A stretch of 64,000 nucleotides of DNA from Rhizobium nepotum 39/7 (GCF_000949865.1 NZ_JWJH01000015.1:109484-173483); one strand, 5' to 3'. Shown: positions 26,315-36,050, numbered from the stretch's first letter. Translations and numbers: made by a program. Notes: generated by a model from the letters alone, not told the origin.

Positions 26315-28111
26315 ATGCCTGTTTACAAGGCCCCAGTCAAAGACACGCTTTTTATTCTGAACGACGTTCTTGGCCTCGAGCGGTATAACAACCTGCCCGG
26401 CTTCGAGGATGCAACCCCCGACATGATCGAGGCGATCACCGGCGAGGCGGCAAAGCTTGCCGAAGAGCGGCTTTTCCCTCTCAATCTTTCCGGCGACCAA
26501 CAGGGCTGCAAGCGTGCCGATGACGGTTCGGTTTCCGTGCCTGATGGTTTCAAGCAGGCCTATGACGCCTATTGTGAAGGCGGCTGGATCGGTCTTGCCG
26601 TTCCGCCGGAATTCGGCGGGCAGGGGCTACCCTACACGCTGCATGCCGCGATCGGCGAATATATGTCGTCCGCCAACCTGTCGCTGATGATGTATCCCGG
26701 CCTGACGCAGGGCGCCATCGCCGCCGTTCTCGTGCACGGCACGCAGGAACAGAAAGAAACCTATCTGCCGAAGATGGTCGAAGGCACGTGGTCCGGCACC
26801 ATGAACCTGACGGAACCCCATTGCGGCACCGATCTCGGCCTCTTGCGCACCAAGGCGGTTCCGCAGGGCGACGGCAGCTACAGGATTTCCGGCCAGAAGA
26901 TCTTCATTTCGGCCGGCGAACATTCCATGACGGATAATATCGTCCATCTGGTGATTGCCCGCATCGAAGGCGCGCCAGAAGGCACCAAGGGCATTTCGCT
27001 GTTCATCGTGCCGAAGTTCCTTGTGAAGGAAGATGGTTCGCTCGGCGAGCGCAACGGCGTCACCTGCGGTGCGATCGAACACAAGATGGGCATTCACGGC
27101 AACGCCACCTGCGTCATGAACTACGACGATGCAACGGGTTACCTGCTGGGCGCGGAGAACAAGGGTCTCTCCGCCATGTTCGTGATGATGAATGAGGCCC
27201 GCCTCGGCGTCGGCCTGCAGGGGCTTTCGGTTGGCGAGATCGCCTATCAGAACGCTGTCGAATATGCCCGCGATCGCATTCAGGGCCGCTCGCTTTCGGG
27301 TGCGAAATTCCCCGAAAAGAAGGCCGATCCGATCATCGTGCATCCCGATATCCGCCGCACGCTGATGACCATCAAGGCCTATAACGAAGCCGGTCGTGCC
27401 TTCCTTCTGTGGACGGCGCTGCAATCCGATATCGCCCACCGTTCAACCGATGAGAAAGAGCGTCAGGCGGCGGATGATCTGCTCAGCCTCGTGACGCCGA
27501 TCCTGAAGGGCGTGTTGACCGACAAGGGCTTCGACCATGCCGTCATGGCGCAGCAGGTCTTCGGCGGTCACGGCTATATCGAGGAACACGGCATGAGCCA
27601 ATATGTCCGCGATGCGCGTATCACCATGATCTATGAGGGCGCCAACGGCATTCAGGCGCTCGATCTGGTCGGCCGCAAGCTCGGCATGAATGGCGGCCGC
27701 GCCGTCATGGCTTTGTTCAAGGAAATCGGGGATTTCTGCGAGGAAAACCGCGCCGACGAAAAGCTTGCCCTTTACACCAAGGGTCTGAAGAAGGGCTTGA
27801 ACGACCTTCAGGCCGCAACCATGTGGTTCATGCAGAATGCCATGGCCAAGCCCGACAATGCCGGTGCCGGTTCGACCGACTATATGCACCTCTTCGGCAT
27901 CGTGGTGCTGGGTTACATGCAGGCCCGCATGGCCAAGGCCGCGAGCGAAGCCCTTGCGACAGGTAGCACTTCGGACGAGGATTACCTCAAGACCAAGCTT
28001 GTCACGGCGAAGTTTTACATGGAGCGCATCATGCCGGAAACGGCGCTGCGCAAGGCCCGCATCGAAACCGGCGCGGACACCACGATGGAACTGGCTGCGG
28101 AAGCATTCTGA
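26315..28111 (+). CDS. Acyl-CoA dehydrogenase (long-form, C-terminal extended)
   Basis: A flavoenzyme of 598 residues that introduces the first double bond in fatty acyl-CoA beta-oxidation. Visible elements are the substrate/FAD segment [31 protein letters not shown], the [19 protein letters not shown] stretch, [21 protein letters not shown] and the catalytic-Glu region [16 protein letters not shown]. The length and the extra C-terminal domain match the rhizobial long acyl-CoA dehydrogenases often annotated DmdC-like. ATG 26315 has GAGGAA eight bases upstream. First gene of a three-gene fad operon, 32 bases before the thiolase. Confidence 0.93.
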   Translation: MPVYKAPVKDTLFILNDVLGLERYNNLPGFEDATPDMIEAITGEAAKLAEERLFPLNLSGDQQGCKRADDGSVSVPDGFKQAYDAYCEGGWIGLAVPPEFGGQGLPYTLHAAIGEYMSSANLSLMMYPGLTQGAIAAVLVHGTQEQKETYLPKMVEGTWSGTMNLTEPHCGTDLGLLRTKAVPQGDGSYRISGQKIFISAGEHSMTDNIVHLVIARIEGAPEGTKGISLFIVPKFLVKEDGSLGERNGVTCGAIEHKMGIHGNATCVMNYDDATGYLLGAENKGLSAMFVMMNEARLGVGLQGLSVGEIAYQNAVEYARDRIQGRSLSGAKFPEKKADPIIVHPDIRRTLMTIKAYNEAGRAFLLWTALQSDIAHRSTDEKERQAADDLLSLVTPILKGVLTDKGFDHAVMAQQVFGGHGYIEEHGMSQYVRDARITMIYEGANGIQALDLVGRKLGMNGGRAVMALFKEIGDFCEENRADEKLALYTKGLKKGLNDLQAATMWFMQNAMAKPDNAGAGSTDYMHLFGIVVLGYMQARMAKAASEALATGSTSDEDYLKTKLVTAKFYMERIMPETALRKARIETGADTTMELAAEAF

Positions 28112-28143
28112 CAGGGCGTTTCAAGCGCCGAGGGAGAGAGTTA

Positions 28144-29352
28144 ATGACCGACGTTTATATCTACGACCATGTCCGCACCCCGCGCGGACGCGGTAAGAAG
28201 GATGGCAGCCTGCACGAGGTGCCCTCCGTTCGTCTTGCCGCCAAGACGCTGGAAGCCATCCGCGACCGCAACGGGCTGGATACATCTGCTGTCGATGACA
28301 TCATCATGGGCTGCGTCGATCCTGTCATGGATGCCGGTGCGGTGATCCCGAAAGCCGCCGCCTTCGAGGCCGGTTATTCCAACAAGGCGCCGGGCATGCA
28401 GATCTCGCGCTTCTGCGCCTCGGGTCTGGACGCCATCAATTTCGCGGCCGGTAAGGTCAAGGCGGGGTCTGACGATATCGTCATCGCCGGTGGCGTGGAA
28501 AGCATGTCCCGCGTCGGCATGGGCATGTCGGGCGGCGCCTGGTACATGGACCCCTCGGTCAACTTCCCCGCCTTCTTCATGCCGCAGGGCGTGTCGGCCG
28601 ATCTCATCGCCACCAAATACGGTTTTTCCCGTGACGACGTCGATGCCTATGCTGTCGAAAGCCAGAAGCGCGCCGCACATGCCTGGGAAAAGGGCTATTT
28701 CAACAAGTCCGTGATCCCGGTGAAGGACCGCAACGGCCTGACGATCCTCGATCGCGACGAGCATATGCGTCCCGGTACGGACATGCAGGCGCTGGCCTCC
28801 CTCAACCCCTCCTTCCAGATGCCGGGTGAAATGGGCGGCTTCGAAGCCGTCGGCATCATGGCCCACCCGGAAGTGGAGCGGATCAACTACGTGCATCATG
28901 CCGGCAATTCGTCCGGTATCGTTGATGGCGCTGCTGCCGTGCTGGTTGGTTCGAAGGCGGGCGGCGAGGCGATGGGCGTGAAACCGCGTGCCCGCATCAG
29001 GGCTTTCGCCAATATCGGTTCCGATCCGGCGCTGATGCTGACCGGCCCGGTGGATGTGACCGAGAAGCTTCTTAAAAAGACCGGTATGAAGATTGCGGAT
29101 ATCGATCTTTTCGAACTCAACGAAGCCTTCGCCGCCGTCGTGCTGCGTTACATGCAGGCTTTCGATATCAGCCACGACAAGATGAACGTCAATGGCGGCG
29201 CAATCGCCATGGGCCATCCGTTGGGCGCAACGGGCGCGATGATCCTCGGCACGGTGCTGGACGAGCTGGAGCGGCGCGATCTCAACGTGGCGCTCGTCAC
29301 GCTCTGCATCGGCGCGGGCATGGGCACGGCGACCGTGATCGAGCGGGTTTAA
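28144..29352 (+). CDS. fadA: Acetyl-CoA C-acyltransferase (beta-ketothiolase)
   Basis: A thiolase of 402 residues that cleaves 3-ketoacyl-CoA to acetyl-CoA and a shortened acyl-CoA. The nucleophilic Cys lies in [14 protein letters not shown], the catalytic His in [15 protein letters not shown], and the second catalytic Cys in [23 protein letters not shown] and NEAFAAV are further family motifs. It sits between the dehydrogenase and the FadB-like gene. A large palindromic repeat separates it from the latter. Confidence 0.94.
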   Translation: MTDVYIYDHVRTPRGRGKKDGSLHEVPSVRLAAKTLEAIRDRNGLDTSAVDDIIMGCVDPVMDAGAVIPKAAAFEAGYSNKAPGMQISRFCASGLDAINFAAGKVKAGSDDIVIAGGVESMSRVGMGMSGGAWYMDPSVNFPAFFMPQGVSADLIATKYGFSRDDVDAYAVESQKRAAHAWEKGYFNKSVIPVKDRNGLTILDRDEHMRPGTDMQALASLNPSFQMPGEMGGFEAVGIMAHPEVERINYVHHAGNSSGIVDGAAAVLVGSKAGGEAMGVKPRARIRAFANIGSDPALMLTGPVDVTEKLLKKTGMKIADIDLFELNEAFAAVVLRYMQAFDISHDKMNVNGGAIAMGHPLGATGAMILGTVLDELERRDLNVALVTLCIGAGMGTATVIERV

Positions 29353-29380
29353 GAGGCTTCGGCTGATACCGCAACGGCTC

Positions 29381-29457
29381 CTCCGTCATCCTCGGGCTTG
29401 ACCCGAGGATCTATCCCCGGTGCTTAGATCCTCGGGTCAAGCCCGAGGATGACGGAG
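29381..29457. repeat. RIME/REP-like palindromic repeat inside the fad operon
   Basis: Two perfect 33-base inverted arms (29381-29413 and 29425-29457) flank an 11-base loop. Each arm contains its own hairpin, CCTCGGG-CTTGA-CCCGAGG. The CTCGGGCTTGACCCGAGG core is a frequent dispersed intergenic motif in rhizobial and other alphaproteobacterial genomes (RIME-like elements), known from memory. In the transcript it would form one very stable stem or two smaller ones between fadA and fadB. Confidence 0.85.
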
Positions 29458-29500
29458 AAAGCGAAGCGGCCATTAAGATTCAGGGAAGAGGAATCCCAAA

Positions 29501-31717
29501 ATGAGCACTTATACCAATTTCACCATCGAGACAGACGCAGACGGCATCGCCCTTGTCACCTGGGACATGCCGGAAAAGTCCATGAATGTCTTCACTTCCG
29601 AGGTGATGGACGAACTGAACGCCATCGTTGACGCAACTGTCGCCGACGCTGCCGTCAAGGGTGTTGTCTTCACCTCCGGCAAGAGCACGTTTTCCGGCGG
29701 TGCCGATCTTTCGATGATCAAGTCGATGTTCTCCTTCTACAATGACGAGAAGGCGAAGGACCCGGATCAGGCAGCCGCCAAGCTGTTCGAACTGGTCGGC
29801 CGCATGACTGGCCTGTTCCGCAAGATCGAAACCAACGGCAAGCCGTGGGTTTCGGCCATCAACGGCACCTGCATGGGCGGCGCTTTCGAGCTGTCGCTCG
29901 CCTGCCACGGCCGTGTCGCGTCGAGTGCCAAGAGCCTCAAGATCGCCCTGCCGGAAGTCAAGGTCGGCATCTTCCCCGGTGCCGGTGGCACCCAGCGCGT
30001 GCCGCGCCTCACCGATGCGCAATCGGCGTTGCAGATGATGACCACGGGCCAGTCGCTGACCGGCGCACGGGCCAAGGCCATGGGGCTGGTGCATCAGGTG
30101 GTGGAGCCGGATCAGCTTATTTCCGCTGCCAAGCAGATGATCAAGGACGGCCTGAAGCCGGTTGCCCCCTGGGATGAAAAGGGCTTCAAGGCGCCCGGCG
30201 GCGGCATCTGGACGCCGGCCGCCGCTCAGCTCTGGCCGGCCGCTCCGGCGATCCTGCGCCGTGAAAGCGCCGGCAACTATCCGGCAGCACTTGCCATTCT
30301 GAAGTGCGTCTATGAGGGCCTGCAATTGCCCTTCGATACGGCGCTGAAGGTAGAGCAGCGTTATTTCACCGAAATCCTTCGCTCGAAGGAAGCCTTTGGC
30401 ATGATCCGCTCGCTGTTCGTTTCCATGCAGGAGTTGGGCAAGGGCGCCCGCCGCCCGGCCGGTCAACCTAAGACGGAATTCAAGAAAGTCGGCGTCGTCG
30501 GCGCGGGCTTTATGGGTGCGGCTGTCGCTTATGTCACAGCCGCAGCCGGTATCCCCGTTGTGCTGGTGGATCGCGACCAGGAAGCGGCCGACAAGGGCAA
30601 GGGCCATTGCGAAGAAAGCGTCAAGGCCGCCATCGGCAAGGGCAGGCTGACGCAGGACGAAGGCAAGGCTTTGCTCGACCTCGTCACCCCCACGGCGGAT
30701 TACACTGCATTGTCTGACGCCGATCTCGTCATCGAGGCCGTCTTCGAAGACCGCGACGTGAAAAAAGCCGTCATCCAGGCCGTGGAAGCCGTGTTGCCTG
30801 AAGGAGCGATCTTCGCCTCCAACACTTCCACCCTGCCGATATCAGGGCTTGCGAAGAACTCCAAGCGCCCGGCGGATTTCATCGGCATCCATTTCTTCTC
30901 GCCGGTCGAGAAGATGATGCTGACGGAAGTGATCCTCGGCAAGGAAACGGGCGACAAGGCGCTCGCCGTGGCGCTGGACTACGTGGCGAAGATCAAGAAG
31001 ACGCCGATCGTCGTCAACGACACGCGCGGCTTCTTCGTCAATCGCTGCGTGCTGCGCTACATGGCGGAAAGCTATGACATGCTGATCGAGGGCGTGCCGC
31101 CCGCCATGATCGAAAACGCCGCGAAATTCGCCGGCATGCCGGTCGGTCCGCTGGCGCTGAACGACGAGGTGGCGATCGATCTTTCCTACAAGATCCTGAA
31201 AGCCACGGTTGCCGATCTCGGTGAAAAGGCCGTCGATCCGCGCCATATGGAGCTGGTGAAGAAGCTTGTGGAAGGCGAGGGCCGTTTTGGCCGCAAGAAC
31301 GCCAAGGGCTTTTACGATTACCCGCCAAAGCCCGCCAAGAAGTCCCTCTGGCCCGGCCTGAAGGATCTCTATCCCCAACAGAAGCCTGAAGATATCGATA
31401 TGGAGGTGCTGAAACAGCGCTTCCTGGTCACGGTGGCGTTGGAAGCCGCCCGCACGGTGGAAGAAGGCATCGTCACCGACCCGCGTGAAGCCGATGTCGG
31501 CTCCATCCTCGGTTTCGGCTTTGCGCCCTACACCGGCGGCGCGCTCTCCTATATCGACGGCATGGGCGTGAAGAATTTCGTGGCGCTCGCCGAGAAGCTG
31601 AGCGAGAGCTATGGCCAGCACTTCAGGCCGACGCCGCTGCTGGAGGACATGGCTGCCAAGGGCGAGACATTCTACGGACGTTTCGATCCCTATGCCAGCA
31701 CCGCGAAAGCGGCATAA
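29501..31717 (+). CDS. fadB: Bifunctional enoyl-CoA hydratase / 3-hydroxyacyl-CoA dehydrogenase
   Basis: A trifunctional-type FadB/FadJ-like enzyme of 738 residues. The N-terminal crotonase domain (about 1-200) has SGKSTFSGGADLSMI and INGTCMGGAFELSLACH, then FPGAGGTQRVPRL. The NAD-binding domain begins at VGVVGAGFMGAAVAYVTA (about 328) and continues with ASNTSTLPIS and the catalytic His in GIHFFSPVEKM. The C-terminal 3HCDH domains follow, including NDTRGFFVNR and GKNAKGFYDYP-like segments. It completes the hydration and oxidation steps between the dehydrogenase and the thiolase. A strong terminator follows. Confidence 0.95.
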   Translation: MSTYTNFTIETDADGIALVTWDMPEKSMNVFTSEVMDELNAIVDATVADAAVKGVVFTSGKSTFSGGADLSMIKSMFSFYNDEKAKDPDQAAAKLFELVGRMTGLFRKIETNGKPWVSAINGTCMGGAFELSLACHGRVASSAKSLKIALPEVKVGIFPGAGGTQRVPRLTDAQSALQMMTTGQSLTGARAKAMGLVHQVVEPDQLISAAKQMIKDGLKPVAPWDEKGFKAPGGGIWTPAAAQLWPAAPAILRRESAGNYPAALAILKCVYEGLQLPFDTALKVEQRYFTEILRSKEAFGMIRSLFVSMQELGKGARRPAGQPKTEFKKVGVVGAGFMGAAVAYVTAAAGIPVVLVDRDQEAADKGKGHCEESVKAAIGKGRLTQDEGKALLDLVTPTADYTALSDADLVIEAVFEDRDVKKAVIQAVEAVLPEGAIFASNTSTLPISGLAKNSKRPADFIGIHFFSPVEKMMLTEVILGKETGDKALAVALDYVAKIKKTPIVVNDTRGFFVNRCVLRYMAESYDMLIEGVPPAMIENAAKFAGMPVGPLALNDEVAIDLSYKILKATVADLGEKAVDPRHMELVKKLVEGEGRFGRKNAKGFYDYPPKPAKKSLWPGLKDLYPQQKPEDIDMEVLKQRFLVTVALEAARTVEEGIVTDPREADVGSILGFGFAPYTGGALSYIDGMGVKNFVALAEKLSESYGQHFRPTPLLEDMAAKGETFYGRFDPYASTAKAA

Positions 31718-31737
31718 GCCTTCAAGGCGAACAAGTG

Positions 31738-31764
31738 AACAGGCCCTTCGGGGCCTGTTTTTTT
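31738..31764 (+). terminator. Intrinsic terminator of the fad operon
   Basis: AACAGGCCC (31738-31746) pairs with GGGCCTGTT (31751-31759) around a TTCG tetraloop, followed by a T-run at 31758-31764. A textbook intrinsic terminator. Confidence 0.93.
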
Positions 31765-31863
31765 ATGTCGCTTTATGTGCATCCTTTGCCCGGCTGAGGC
31801 GTTGAAAAGGCGAGATCGGGCGAGGAACGCCCGGCTAACCCAAAAACGCCTCAGGAGACAGCG

Positions 31864-32286
31864 ATGAAAGCACCACTGCGATCTCATGGTTTCGACAAGC
31901 CGACCGACCTTGAAGACCATCTGGCTGAGCTGGACGAAGAGGCTGCGGAGAAGAAGGTCGAAAAACCCGCTGCCCGACAGGCGCGTGCTTCCGCCACGAC
32001 GGAACCATCGATACGCGCAGAATTGGACGATCTCCGCAAACAGCTGGAAAAAATTCGCCGCGATGTGAAAAAGCTGGAGGCCGCCTCCCATCCGGTCCGC
32101 CATAAACCCGCAGATATCAGGCACGACAAGGACCGCGAGAATTCGCGCCTGATGACGGTGGTGCGCTCCGTTGCCGTCACCTCGCTCGCCAGCCGCATCT
32201 TCGCTTCCTCCCCCGTCGTGGCGGCGCTGGTGGCCATCGTGCCTTTCGCCCTCGGCCTTGCCGCACGCCACAGGGAAGGAGCTTGA
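31864..32286 (+). CDS. Small coiled-coil, C-terminally membrane-anchored protein of unknown function
   Basis: A 140-residue protein. The first half is acidic then basic and rich in Glu, Lys and Ala; residues about 50-75 (IRAELDDLRKQLEKIRRDV) form a clear heptad coiled-coil. The C-terminus has a hydrophobic helix (SSPVVAALVAIVPFALGLAA) ending RHREGA, so it is probably tail-anchored in the inner membrane. No family was recognised. It stands alone between the fad terminator and tRNA-Phe; CAGGAGA precedes the ATG. Confidence 0.72.
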   Translation: MKAPLRSHGFDKPTDLEDHLAELDEEAAEKKVEKPAARQARASATTEPSIRAELDDLRKQLEKIRRDVKKLEAASHPVRHKPADIRHDKDRENSRLMTVVRSVAVTSLASRIFASSPVVAALVAIVPFALGLAARHREGA

Positions 32287-32487
32287 GCAGCCAGCCCTTC
32301 CGCTGCCACCGCAAAGGCGACGCGGCTCGTTGTGGAAAGCGTCGGCTGGGACGGGCCAAGAGGTGGTGCTGGCTTTAGCGGAGGATGAATGCAGTGCTGT
32401 CGACGCATGATTTGTCCTCTACCGAGCCTGTATTCCAGCCATCCACAGGCGCCGTGAAAAAACTGTCAAAAAACTTCGCCATGGCGC

Positions 32488-32515
32488 TTGCCATGTCCGA
32501 ACAAGATGTTATAAC
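32488..32515 (+). promoter_or_regulatory. Putative promoter of tRNA-Phe
   Basis: TTGCCA (32488-32493) and TATAAC (32510-32515) are spaced by 16 bases and lie about 70 bases before the mature tRNA-Phe. Position and hexamers suit a housekeeping promoter. Confidence 0.5.
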
Positions 32516-32584
32516 CCCGCTCACTTTCGGGGCACCAAAACGGCCCCGCCCGCCAAAAGCGGAGGTTCTTCAAGGACCTGAAGT

Positions 32585-32660
32585 GCCCGGATAGCTCAGT
32601 TGGTAGAGCAGCGGATTGAAAATCCGCGTGTCGGTGGTTCAAATCCGCCTCCGGGCACCA
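32585..32660 (+). tRNA. tRNA-Phe (anticodon GAA)
   Basis: A 76-base cloverleaf. The acceptor GCCCGGA (32585-32591) pairs with TCCGGGC before discriminator A and an encoded CCA at 32658-32660. The D arm is AGCTCAGTTGGTAGAGC. The anticodon loop TTGAAAA in GCGGA/TCCGC-like stems gives anticodon GAA. The T loop is GTTCAAATC. Confidence 0.97.
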
Positions 32661-32967
32661 TTCTTCTCAATTATATTGTTTATGAGTTGACTGCGTGCCG
32701 GGTTTTCCCGTTTGCGATGTGTAGCCAAGGATTTCGATCAGTGGCTGTCTATCATGTGGTTTTGCACGGACCGGCCATGTGTGGCGTTGTGCTTGCCCCT
32801 CGCTCAGGCATCTTGCTTGGAGATGCTGGCCGTTACGACTGGACACATGAAATTCCGGCGCGCAAATCGGATATCGTGAATGGCGTAAGGACAGCCCGCA
32901 GCAGGAGAGTTTCCCTGACCTTCAGGAAAGCGATTCACGCAAAAACTCCCTGAGTCGGGGGAGGGGG
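32661..32967. other. 307-base region between tRNA-Phe and the pha operon, no gene seen
   Basis: A frame of 117 codons crosses the tRNA into this region, but it begins within the tRNA and has no ribosome site or family similarity. I see no second tRNA, repeat or clear terminator. Confidence 0.6.
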
Positions 32968-33312
32968 CTAAAGATGCTCCCGATTATCCGAATTCTGCTC
33001 CGCCCGATCCCGATAAAGTGCTGCGCGCCCTAGCAGCATCAGGGAAACCGGCGTCGTCACCGTCACGAAGATGCCGATGAATATCTCGTGGAAGGCGAAG
33101 CGGTCGCCGGAGACGGAGAAATAGATGATCGAGGCCATCACGATGCCGCCGGTGCCCCAGCTGGTGCCGAGCGTGGGCGCATGCAGGCGCTCGTAGAAGC
33201 TGTTGAGCTTGGCAAAGCCGATCGTGCCGATCAGCGTCAGCGAGGCGCCCAGGAGGACGAAGAATGCCACGAGGATGGCGGCCCAGAGCGGGAATTCTGC
33301 AGCACTGTTCAT
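32968..33312 (-). CDS. phaG: Pha/Mnh cation/proton antiporter subunit G
   Basis: A 114-residue membrane subunit of the multisubunit monovalent cation/proton antiporter. It has three hydrophobic segments and the MnhG motif TIGFAKLNSFYERLHAPTLG. Last gene of the six-gene operon; its ATG overlaps the phaF stop (ATGA). The complex exports Na+ or K+ in exchange for protons; in Sinorhizobium the Pha system is linked to K+ efflux and pH adaptation. Confidence 0.93.
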   Translation of the reverse strand: MNSAAEFPLWAAILVAFFVLLGASLTLIGTIGFAKLNSFYERLHAPTLGTSWGTGGIVMASIIYFSVSGDRFAFHEIFIGIFVTVTTPVSLMLLGRAALYRDRAEQNSDNREHL

Positions 33313-33590
33313 TCGATCACCTCGCCGCGCATCATGAATTTGGAAAGGGCAACGGTGGAGACGAAGCCGAGGATCGCGATCAGCAGCGAGGCCTCGAAAT
33401 AGATGTCGTTGCCGGTGCGCAGGCCGAATGTCAGCAGGAGCAGCATGGCGTTGACATAGAGCGTATCCACGCCCAGCACCCGGTCCTGGGCGCGCGGCCC
33501 GATCGCGATGCGATAGACGGAAATCGTCATGGCGATGGCCAGCATCAGCTGCGCGAGCGAAAATGACCAGAAAAGGATAATCGAACTCAT
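33309..33590 (-). CDS. phaF: Pha/Mnh cation/proton antiporter subunit F
   Basis: A 93-residue subunit with three hydrophobic segments. The family signature RIAIGPRAQDRVLGVDTLYVNAMLL is present as RIAIGPRAQDRVLG then VDTLYVNAM. Overlaps both neighbours by four bases (ATGA junctions), showing tight translational coupling in the operon. Confidence 0.94.
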   Translation of the reverse strand: MSSIILFWSFSLAQLMLAIAMTISVYRIAIGPRAQDRVLGVDTLYVNAMLLLLTFGLRTGNDIYFEASLLIAILGFVSTVALSKFMMRGEVIE

Positions 33591-34075
33591 TCGAATATCT
33601 CCATCAGCAGTTTTTCATATCGGTTCTTGATAAGGCTAATCCAGGCCGCCTCATCCACATCGTCGAGAACATGCAGAAGAAGCGTGCCCTGGCTGGAATT
33701 ATATTCGAGCCATGCGCTTCCGGGTGTCGAGGTCAGGATCGTCGCCAGGACGGCCAGCCCCATCGGATCGCGAATATCGAGCGGCACCGCCAGGAAGCCG
33801 GATTTGCGGTCTCTTTCGCGCTGGAACAGAATGATCTTCACGACCGAAATATTGGACCTGACGATGTCGTAAAGCACGATCACGATCAGCTTGACGAGCT
33901 TGTGCCAGTTGCGGATACGCGGCTTGGCCGGCCTGAGCGACGCCATCGCCCAGGAGGCAATGAGGGCGACGCCGGTGCCGAGCAGCAGATGCCCCGCTGA
34001 AAAACTGTTGATCGTCATCCAGAAGAAGATCAGCGAAACCGTCAGCAGGGGGTAGGGCAGGACACGGCTCATCAT
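33587..34075 (-). CDS. phaE: Pha/Mnh cation/proton antiporter subunit E
   Basis: A 162-residue subunit. Two or three N-terminal hydrophobic segments are followed by a cytoplasmic domain; the family segments include VLYDIVRSNISVVKIIL, LTSTPGSAWLEY and LLHVLDDVDEAAWI. ATG 34075 (or the adjacent ATG at 34072) overlaps the stop of phaD. The frame is open far upstream within phaD but that part is out-of-frame coding and was excluded. Confidence 0.93.
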   Translation of the reverse strand: MMSRVLPYPLLTVSLIFFWMTINSFSAGHLLLGTGVALIASWAMASLRPAKPRIRNWHKLVKLIVIVLYDIVRSNISVVKIILFQRERDRKSGFLAVPLDIRDPMGLAVLATILTSTPGSAWLEYNSSQGTLLLHVLDDVDEAAWISLIKNRYEKLLMEIFE

Positions 34076-35718
34076 GGCTGCGCCTCCGGGTTCGTTCCCG
34101 CTCTCGGGGCGGAAATGACGCCCTGAATGTAGCTCGCCGGCAGATCGAGAATACGGGCTGTCTCCTGCATATAGCGCATCACCGGCCCGGCCTGCACTGT
34201 CATGGCAAGTGTCAGTCCAAGCAGCAGCATGATGGGCGCGATTTCGATGACGAGAACACGCGGCACGGTTCCTTCGATGGAGGCCCAGAAGGTGCGGATG
34301 CCGGCGCGGGTCATCGAGATCAACGAGGCGAAACCGGCAAAGATGATCAGGAAGACGAGCCACCAGGAAAGCGTGGAAACGCTGTCATTGGCGCCGAGCC
34401 CCGAAGGATTGAGAATGGCGGGCAGCATCGAGAATTTTGCGATGAAGCCGGAAAGCGGCGGCAGGCCGGCCAGCAAAATGCCACAGGCCGCAAAACACGC
34501 ACCGAGCACCGCGATCGTACCGGGCATGGTCACGCCGACTTCTTCTTCCTCGTCTTCTTCTTCGCCCTCGCCATAGGCTTCCATGGTCACGGCAAGAACG
34601 TTCGCGCCCGCATCCTGCCCGCGCTCCACCAGTTCGATCAGCATGAAAAAGGCGCTGATGGTCAGTGTGGAGCTGACGAGATAATAGAGCGCGCCGGCGG
34701 CAATCGTCGGGTTGCCGGTGCCCATGGCGGCGAGAAGCGTTCCCGAAGACACCAGAACCGAAAACCCGGCCAGCCGGCCAAGCGCCTGCGACGCCAGAAC
34801 GCCGATGGCCCCGAAGATGATGGTGGCGATGCCGCCGACGAGCAGGGCATCATGGCCGAAACCGGCGGATTCCCCCGCCGTCTGTCCGAAAAGCAGGAAG
34901 GACAGGCGGGCGATGACGTAGATGCCGACCTTGCTCATGATCGCAAACAGCCCGCCGACAGGCGCGGAAGCGGTGCCATAGGCGGAAGGCAGCCAGAAAT
35001 TGAGCGGCCACATGCCGGCCTTGACCAGAAATGCGATGCCGAGAACCGCAGCGCCGGTTTCAAGTAGCATGCGCTGGTCCGGGTTGAGGCCTTCGATGCG
35101 GTGGGCAAGGTCGCCCATGTTCAGCGTGCCGGTGACGCCATAGATGAGGCTGACGCCGATCAGGAAGAACAGCGCCGCGACGAGGTTGATGGCGATGTAA
35201 TGCAACCCCGCCTTGACGCGCTGCTGGCCGGAACCATGCAGCAAAAGGCCGTAGGAGGCCGCCAGCATGACCTCGAAGAAAACGAAGAGGTTGAAGAGGT
35301 CGCCGGTCAGAAACGCGCCGTTGACGCCCATCAGCATCATCTGGAACAGCGAATGGAAATGCGCGCCCGCCTTGTGCCATTTCGCCAGCGAATAGATCAG
35401 CGACGGAATGGCCAGCAGCGCCGTCAAAAGCACCATCAACCCGGAGAGGCGGTCGGCGACGAGCACGATGCCGAAGGGGGCCGGCCAGTTGCCGAGCAGA
35501 TAGACGCCGCTCGAAACCACCGCCGCGATCTCGGTATTGACCGTCGAATTTACCTCACGGAACAGCAGGATGGCGACAACCAGCAACAGGACGGTCGAGG
35601 TGAGACTGATGGCGGCTTTTGCCACGCGCTGGCGCTCGTCGAAGAACAACAGGAGTGCAGCGGTGATCAGTGGCACCAGAATGGGCGCGATGACGATGTG
35701 GAAGGGGAATGACATCAT
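34072..35718 (-). CDS. phaD: Pha/Mnh cation/proton antiporter subunit D
   Basis: A 548-residue polytopic subunit homologous to complex I NuoM/NuoN. It has about fourteen hydrophobic segments and the proton-channel-type motifs LVADRLSGLMVLLTALLA and VKAGMWPLNFWLPSAYGTA, with the conserved Lys before the MWPL loop. An acidic loop around residues 378-392 (GEGEEEDEEEEVG) lies between helices and seems unusual for the family. Overlaps phaC and phaE. Confidence 0.95.
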   Translation of the reverse strand: MMSFPFHIVIAPILVPLITAALLLFFDERQRVAKAAISLTSTVLLLVVAILLFREVNSTVNTEIAAVVSSGVYLLGNWPAPFGIVLVADRLSGLMVLLTALLAIPSLIYSLAKWHKAGAHFHSLFQMMLMGVNGAFLTGDLFNLFVFFEVMLAASYGLLLHGSGQQRVKAGLHYIAINLVAALFFLIGVSLIYGVTGTLNMGDLAHRIEGLNPDQRMLLETGAAVLGIAFLVKAGMWPLNFWLPSAYGTASAPVGGLFAIMSKVGIYVIARLSFLLFGQTAGESAGFGHDALLVGGIATIIFGAIGVLASQALGRLAGFSVLVSSGTLLAAMGTGNPTIAAGALYYLVSSTLTISAFFMLIELVERGQDAGANVLAVTMEAYGEGEEEDEEEEVGVTMPGTIAVLGACFAACGILLAGLPPLSGFIAKFSMLPAILNPSGLGANDSVSTLSWWLVFLIIFAGFASLISMTRAGIRTFWASIEGTVPRVLVIEIAPIMLLLGLTLAMTVQAGPVMRYMQETARILDLPASYIQGVISAPRAGTNPEAQP

Positions 35719-36050
35719 TTCGTTTCCCTCCCGTCCACATGGTCGGTGCCGGTCAAGCCGCGCGCGGCAAGCAGCACGACGAGGAACAGCGCCGTCGTCG
35801 CAAAGCCGATGACGATTGCCGTCAACACCAGCGCCTGCGGCACGGGGTCGGCGAGCGTGGAACTGTCGACACCGTTGACAAGGACCGGCGGCGCATTGGT
35901 CTTGATGCCGCCGACGCCGAAGATGAACAGGTTGACGGCGTAGGACAGCAGCGAAAGCCCGACGATGACCTGATAGGTGCGCGGGCGCAGAACCAGCCAG
36001 ACACCCGAGCCGGTCATGACGCCGATGGCGATTGCAAGAATGAGTTCCAT
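35715..36050 (-). CDS. phaC: Pha/Mnh cation/proton antiporter subunit C
   Basis: A 111-residue subunit related to complex I NuoK, with three hydrophobic segments. Typical segments are SGVWLVLRPRTYQVIVGLSL and DPVPQALVLTAIVIGFATTA. The start overlaps the stop of phaAB by one base and the stop overlaps phaD by four, consistent with fixed subunit stoichiometry. Confidence 0.95.
   Translation of the reverse strand: MELILAIAIGVMTGSGVWLVLRPRTYQVIVGLSLLSYAVNLFIFGVGGIKTNAPPVLVNGVDSSTLADPVPQALVLTAIVIGFATTALFLVVLLAARGLTGTDHVDGRETK

Noticed and set aside
32385..32594. A 69-codon frame upstream of tRNA-Phe
   Set aside because: It runs over the probable tRNA promoter and ends inside the tRNA gene; no family similarity.
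32600..32953. A 117-codon frame beginning inside tRNA-Phe
   Set aside because: Its N-terminal VEQRIENPRVGGSNPPPG is the well-known false translation of a tRNA-Phe gene.
33587..34363. A longer phaE extending to 34363
   Set aside because: The extra N-terminal part overlaps phaD and is Arg/His-rich nonsense; the standard phaE start is at 34075 with an ATGA overlap.
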